A DNA stretch of 64,000 nucleotides from Bin87 sp965220265 (lineage in GTDB: Bacteria > Chloroflexota > Dehalococcoidia > Lucifugimonadales > UBA3495): NCBI GenBank assembly GCA_965220265.1, contig CBDCPM010000004.1, positions 4,216,001 to 4,280,000 on the forward strand, given 5' to 3'. Below are positions 60,800 through 64,000 of the stretch, piece by piece. A program made the position numbers and the translations under genes. Below the pieces are notes generated by a model that was not told the DNA's origin, did no database searches, and saw only the letters and a list, made by a program, of their open reading frames with translations. Within the stretch, counting starts at the first letter, position 1, and each line of letters opens with the position of its first letter.

Positions 60800-62059
60800 A
60801 TGCCCACCTTTCAGGCCCCTCGGGGCACCGCCGACCGGCTACCCGCAGAGCAGAAATACTGGCGCTACATCGAGTCGCACGCTACCGACGTTGCGCGCCG
60901 GTTCGGCTACGGCAGGATCGACAGCCCGATGTTCGAGGACGCGCGGCTCTTCGTGCGTGGCGTCGGCGAAGGCACAGACATCGTTGAAAAGGAGATGTAC
61001 GTCTTCGAGGACCGGGGCGGCGACCAGTTGACCCTCCGCGCGGAAGGGACCGCACCGGTTTGCCGGGCCTACCTGGAACACGGGATGCACAACCAGACGC
61101 AGCCCGTCCGGATGTACTACCTCTGCCCGGTGTTTCGTTACGAGCGTCCGCAGGCCGGCCGCTTCCGTCAGCATCACCAGTTCGGCGTGGAAGCCATCGG
61201 CGATGGTGACCCGTCGGTGGATGCGGAGGTCATCGGGCTCGCGTGGGCGTTCATGCATGAAATCGGGCTGACCGACATCACTTTGCTCACGAACAGTATC
61301 GGAGACGGAGAGTGCAGGCCGGAATACATCGCGGCCCTCATGTCGTACTACCAAAGCCAGACCGGCAACCTGTGCCCGGACTGCCGGCAACGGTTGGAGC
61401 GGAATCCCCTGCGACTCCTGGACTGCAAGGTGGAGACGTGCCGCGCGCTGGGAGAGGAAGCACCGAAGTCCGTAGAGTGCCTGTGCGCGGAGTGCCAGAC
61501 CCACTGGGACCGGGTCCGTTCGTACCTGGACGCTGCCGGGATCCCGAACCGGGTAGACCACCGGCTGGTGCGGGGATTGGACTACTACACGCGCACCGTG
61601 TTCGAGATCCAGCCGGCGGTTGAAGGAGCACAGTCCACCATCTGCGGTGGCGGCCGGTACGACGGCTTGATTGAGCAGCTGGGCGGGCGGTCAACGCCGG
61701 GGATCGGATTCGGCAGCGGTATCGAACGGTTGGCCCTCAACCTAAGACGGGCCGAAACCCCGGTTTCCGACGAGCCGTCGCCCCGATACCTGATCGCGAC
61801 CATTGGGGAAGACGCCCGAATCGAAGGCGTACGCCTGGCGACCCGGATGCGGAACGCCGGGGTCGGAGCGATACTTGCCAACGGCGGACGCGCGTTGCGG
61901 GGGCAGATGCGACAGGCCAACGCGCTGGGCGTGGCTGCCACGGTGATCCTGGGCGACGATGAGGTTAGGGACGGCACGGTAGTTGTGCGGGACATGCAGA
62001 CCTCGAGCCAGCAGACCCTGCCGGTGGACCAGTTCCTAAACGAAGCAAGCGCGGGCTAA
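60800..62059 (+). CDS. hisS: Histidyl-tRNA synthetase
   Basis: A 419-residue class II synthetase. Motif 1 is near PMFEDARLFVRGVGEGTDIV, motif 2 spans MYYLCPVFRYERPQAGRFRQ, and the His-specific RGLDYYTRTVFEI and CGGGRYDGLIEQLGG are present. The anticodon domain is at the end. A strong terminator follows at 62084. Confidence 0.96.
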   Translation: MPTFQAPRGTADRLPAEQKYWRYIESHATDVARRFGYGRIDSPMFEDARLFVRGVGEGTDIVEKEMYVFEDRGGDQLTLRAEGTAPVCRAYLEHGMHNQTQPVRMYYLCPVFRYERPQAGRFRQHHQFGVEAIGDGDPSVDAEVIGLAWAFMHEIGLTDITLLTNSIGDGECRPEYIAALMSYYQSQTGNLCPDCRQRLERNPLRLLDCKVETCRALGEEAPKSVECLCAECQTHWDRVRSYLDAAGIPNRVDHRLVRGLDYYTRTVFEIQPAVEGAQSTICGGGRYDGLIEQLGGRSTPGIGFGSGIERLALNLRRAETPVSDEPSPRYLIATIGEDARIEGVRLATRMRNAGVGAILANGGRALRGQMRQANALGVAATVILGDDEVRDGTVVVRDMQTSSQQTLPVDQFLNEASAG

Positions 62060-62083
62060 CGCGTTGATCTTGCACCGTCGCAG

Positions 62084-62113
62084 GGGCCGGATGAACCTCC
62101 GGCCTTTTAGTTT
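62084..62113 (+). terminator. Intrinsic terminator of hisS
   Basis: GGCCGGA and TCCGGCC form a perfect 7-bp stem with a 6-nt loop, followed directly by TTTTAGTTT. It starts 25 nt past the hisS stop and is the cleanest terminator in the window. Confidence 0.88.
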
Positions 62114-62166
62114 GGCTGTTTCCCAGCGAATCGGAACATATAGCCGCAAATCGTGTGCCGCCGCTG

Positions 62167-62194
62167 TTGACACAGAACAATCGTTTGTTAGAAC
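62167..62194 (+). promoter_or_regulatory. Promoter of the 102-residue hypothetical gene
   Basis: TTGACA (62167-62172) and TAGAAC (62189-62194) are 16 bp apart, with an extended TGT before the -10. It lies 47 nt before the ATG at 62241. Confidence 0.65.
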
Positions 62195-62240
62195 ATGTGC
62201 TCCACACAAATGCGCTGCAATCGGCGCAACAGGAGCGGAC

Positions 62241-62549
62241 ATGAGCACCGACATTCGCAACAGCGTCATCGACGCAACCCATTCAGTGGCCACTTCCCGC
62301 ATCCCGGCGGGCGGGCGGCGGATATCGTACCGGGGATACCTGATCCACGGTGAGGTGCCGTCGATTTGCTACGTGATTTACGGACGGAATGGATTCGGTC
62401 AGCTGACCGAGCTGGGAGCCACGCGCAGCTTCCCCGACGCCATGCTTTGGGTCGACCGACACCTGGCCAACATGGAGGGCATGATCCCTGCGGGAGTGCA
62501 GCAAGCGCGTACACCTGCGGCACAAGACGCTTTCCCGGCCGCCGCCTGA
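62241..62549 (+). CDS. Hypothetical protein
   Basis: A 102-residue protein with AGGAGCGGAC directly before its ATG. Its core (GRRISYRGYLIHGEVPSICY, VIYGRNGFGQLTELGATRSF) looks like a small beta-rich fold with a helical end (DAMLWVDRHLANMEGMIP). No family is recognised. It has its own promoter and is followed by the cyclase gene after 17 nt, so the two may be cotranscribed. Confidence 0.7.
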   Translation: MSTDIRNSVIDATHSVATSRIPAGGRRISYRGYLIHGEVPSICYVIYGRNGFGQLTELGATRSFPDAMLWVDRHLANMEGMIPAGVQQARTPAAQDAFPAAA

Positions 62550-62566
62550 CTGGCACGGTTCCCCCG

Positions 62567-63283
62567 ATGGAACACCCTGAACTGACTATCGTTTATCGCC
62601 GGGTCGTGGATTTGACCCACCCGATAAGGCCCGGCATCCCCATTTGGCCCGGAGACCCGCCCGTCCAATTTGAAACGGCGGCCGGCATTGGGAGCCACGG
62701 GTATTTCCTGCGACGCTTCAGCATGGGAGAGCACAGCGGGACCCACCTGTCGACGCCATCCGCACTAGTAGACGATGGCGCGGGCCCGGATGGCATCGCA
62801 CCCGAAGCATTGGTTGTACCCGCGGTCGTAATCGACGCGAGAGGCCCGGGGGCAAGTGACGCGGATTACTCCCTGGACCCTCAAGACGTGATCGAATGGG
62901 AGAGCCGCCATGGGCCGGTTCCGGGCGGTTCCTGCGTCCTGCTGCTGACCGGCTGGCACCGGTATTGGGACGAACCGAAACGGTTCATCAACCTGAAGAC
63001 CGATGGCCTGATGCACACGCCCGGGTTCGGCGTCGAGGCGGTGCGTTTCTTATTGAATGAACGCAGCGTGTCCGGTATCGGTACTGATACGCACGGAGTA
63101 GACGCCGGTAAAGACGTCGGGCTGGAGGTCAGCAGGATCGCTTTGCAAGAAGGGGCGATGATCCTAGAATGCCTGAACAACCTTGATCAGCTACCGGCCA
63201 CCGGCACGACCCTGATCGTCGGGCGATTGCCCTTAATAGGCGGGAGCGGTTGTCCCGCGTCAGTACTGGCACTGACTCCCTGA
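62567..63283 (+). CDS. Cyclase-family metal-dependent hydrolase (kynurenine-formamidase-like)
   Basis: A 238-residue protein of the cyclase/KynB family. The N-terminus VVDLTHPIRPGIPIWPGDPP and the metal segment SMGEHSGTHLSTP are present. The canonical HxGTHxDxPxH reads HSGTHLSTPSAL, so the Asp and last His differ. GIGTDTHGVDAGKDVG is also typical. Metal binding, and so activity, is uncertain. Substrates in the family include N-formylkynurenine and other amides or lactones. Confidence 0.8.
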   Translation: MEHPELTIVYRRVVDLTHPIRPGIPIWPGDPPVQFETAAGIGSHGYFLRRFSMGEHSGTHLSTPSALVDDGAGPDGIAPEALVVPAVVIDARGPGASDADYSLDPQDVIEWESRHGPVPGGSCVLLLTGWHRYWDEPKRFINLKTDGLMHTPGFGVEAVRFLLNERSVSGIGTDTHGVDAGKDVGLEVSRIALQEGAMILECLNNLDQLPATGTTLIVGRLPLIGGSGCPASVLALTP

Positions 63284-63373
63284 CGGATGCGATCGGATCC
63301 GCCTGAGGGGGGCACCGCGAAAACGGTTTCCGTGCCACAGGCGGACTCGATCGCAACGCTGTTGGGCCAGCGG

Positions 63374-63769
63374 TTACAGGGCCGCCGCTCCAGCCGCAGC
63401 GCACTGCTCGTCTTCCTGGCTGGTGCCGCCACCGACACCGCAGGCTCCCACGACCGCGCCGCCCTGGACGATGGGAACCGCGCCCTGTCCGAAGATCATC
63501 TCTGAGCCGGCGCGTTCTCGGATGCCCGCCGGAGTGGGAGCAGTGGCCCGGTCCTGCATCTCGCCGCTGGGCCGACCGAAGGCCGCCGAAGCGACCGCCT
63601 TGCCCTGGCAGCCATAGGCCGACGCCCAGATGGCGCCGTCCATGCGCTGCAAACCGAGGAGCCGACCTCCGGCGTCCACAACGGCCACGCTGATCTTTAT
63701 GTTGAGTTCTTCCGCCTGGGCTATGGCCGCCGCCATAATCCGGTTGCTGTCCGCGAGTGTCAGTGCCAT
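63374..63769 (-). CDS. GlcG/HbpS-like (DUF336) protein
   Basis: A 131-residue protein of the GlcG/HbpS family: KISVAVVDAGGRLLGLQRMD, then AKASA-like GKAVASAAFGRPSGEM, and the C-terminal GGAVVGACGVGGGTSQEDEQ. HbpS binds haem in Streptomyces; most relatives have no known role. It is convergent with the cyclase gene, ending about 90 nt from it. Confidence 0.87.
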   Translation of the reverse strand: MALTLADSNRIMAAAIAQAEELNIKISVAVVDAGGRLLGLQRMDGAIWASAYGCQGKAVASAAFGRPSGEMQDRATAPTPAGIRERAGSEMIFGQGAVPIVQGGAVVGACGVGGGTSQEDEQCAAAGAAAL

Positions 63770-63876
63770 TTTTGCCTCCAGTATGTGCTCGGCTTTTGGC
63801 CGGCGATCAATGAAGCATCATAGTAGCCGCGGCAGTGCCCGGCAACAATGCGCGGGGCTCACGTATACCCAGTTTT

Positions 63877-63967
63877 ATCATTGCGAAGAGCGTAGCGACG
63901 CGGCAACCACGTTGCCTGCGAGACGTTTCCTCCGACATCGAGATTGCCGCGCTTCGCTCGCAATGAC
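63877..63967. repeat. Dispersed palindromic repeat, copy 5
   Basis: This copy has clear arms: TCATTGCGAAGAGCGTAGCG with ACGCGGCAACC on the left, CGAGATTGCCGCGCTTCG with CTCGCAATGACA on the right. It lies downstream of CACGTATACCCAG, the outer arm seen near copy 2. The region 63770-64000 holds no other feature. Confidence 0.82.
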
Positions 63968-64000
63968 AGCGGGCGGGGCGCTCGCGATGATTGAGGGCAG

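Overview
This is about 64 kb of a GC-rich bacterial chromosome. Gene content suggests a Chloroflexota lineage, possibly Dehalococcoidia/SAR202-like. The clues are two CaiB/BaiF CoA-transferases, a thiolase-like/DUF35 pair, an LLM flavin oxidoreductase, a PAC2 protein, a sulfite oxidase, frequent GTG/TTG starts, and no phage or conjugation genes. The lineage is inferred from content only. I recognised no rRNA, tRNA or CRISPR array.

Layout. 0.3-8.1 kb: M20 peptidase, PAC2 protein, amidohydrolase, ybeY, pgpA, a small zincin, endonuclease IV and a zinc alcohol dehydrogenase. 8.0-16.9 kb: hicBA behind secD-secF, then a CCA-adding-like enzyme, peptide deformylase, formate-THF ligase and a nitrilase-family hydrolase. 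17-21.5 kb: coiled-coil zinc-ribbon protein, DUF35 protein with its thiolase-like partner, a BrnT/BrnA toxin-antitoxin pair and a CoA-transferase.

21.5-25.8 kb is an accessory island. It holds two related modules, each with an array of 11-bp direct repeats, a -10 box, a leader hairpin, a tiny membrane-peptide ORF and a GGGGCCA-type terminator hairpin. In the second module an IS1380-family element has inserted at TTAA and split a 98-codon small-protein gene; removing it restores the reading frame exactly.

25.8-37.9 kb is a run of mostly minus-strand genes: a frameshifted FAD oxidoreductase, MoxR ATPase, RdgB-like pyrophosphatase, MFS transporter, acyl-CoA dehydrogenase, sulfite oxidase, a four-domain rhodanese and a cysteine-dioxygenase-like enzyme. 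The last three form a plausible organic-sulfur oxidation set. 38.3-41 kb: a circularly permuted ATP-grasp protein and an Alpha-E gene broken by a 208-bp MITE, also at TTAA. 41-51.6 kb: rpsF-ssb-rpsR, where S6 and S18 both carry in-frame tandem-repeat extensions; a PPIase-like protein, hom, thrC, folE, an acetyltransferase, an MshA-like glycosyltransferase, DUF502 and a PIG-L deacetylase. 51.6-56.2 kb: a GatA-like amidase and gatC with a HepT/MntA toxin-antitoxin pair between them, then an S9 peptidase. 56.4-63.8 kb: metG, polyprenyl synthase, a second CoA-transferase, hisS, a cyclase-family hydrolase and a GlcG/HbpS-like protein.

Five copies of a roughly 90-bp palindromic repeat lie in intergenic gaps. 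The three toxin-antitoxin pairs are all co-directional with housekeeping or metabolic genes.
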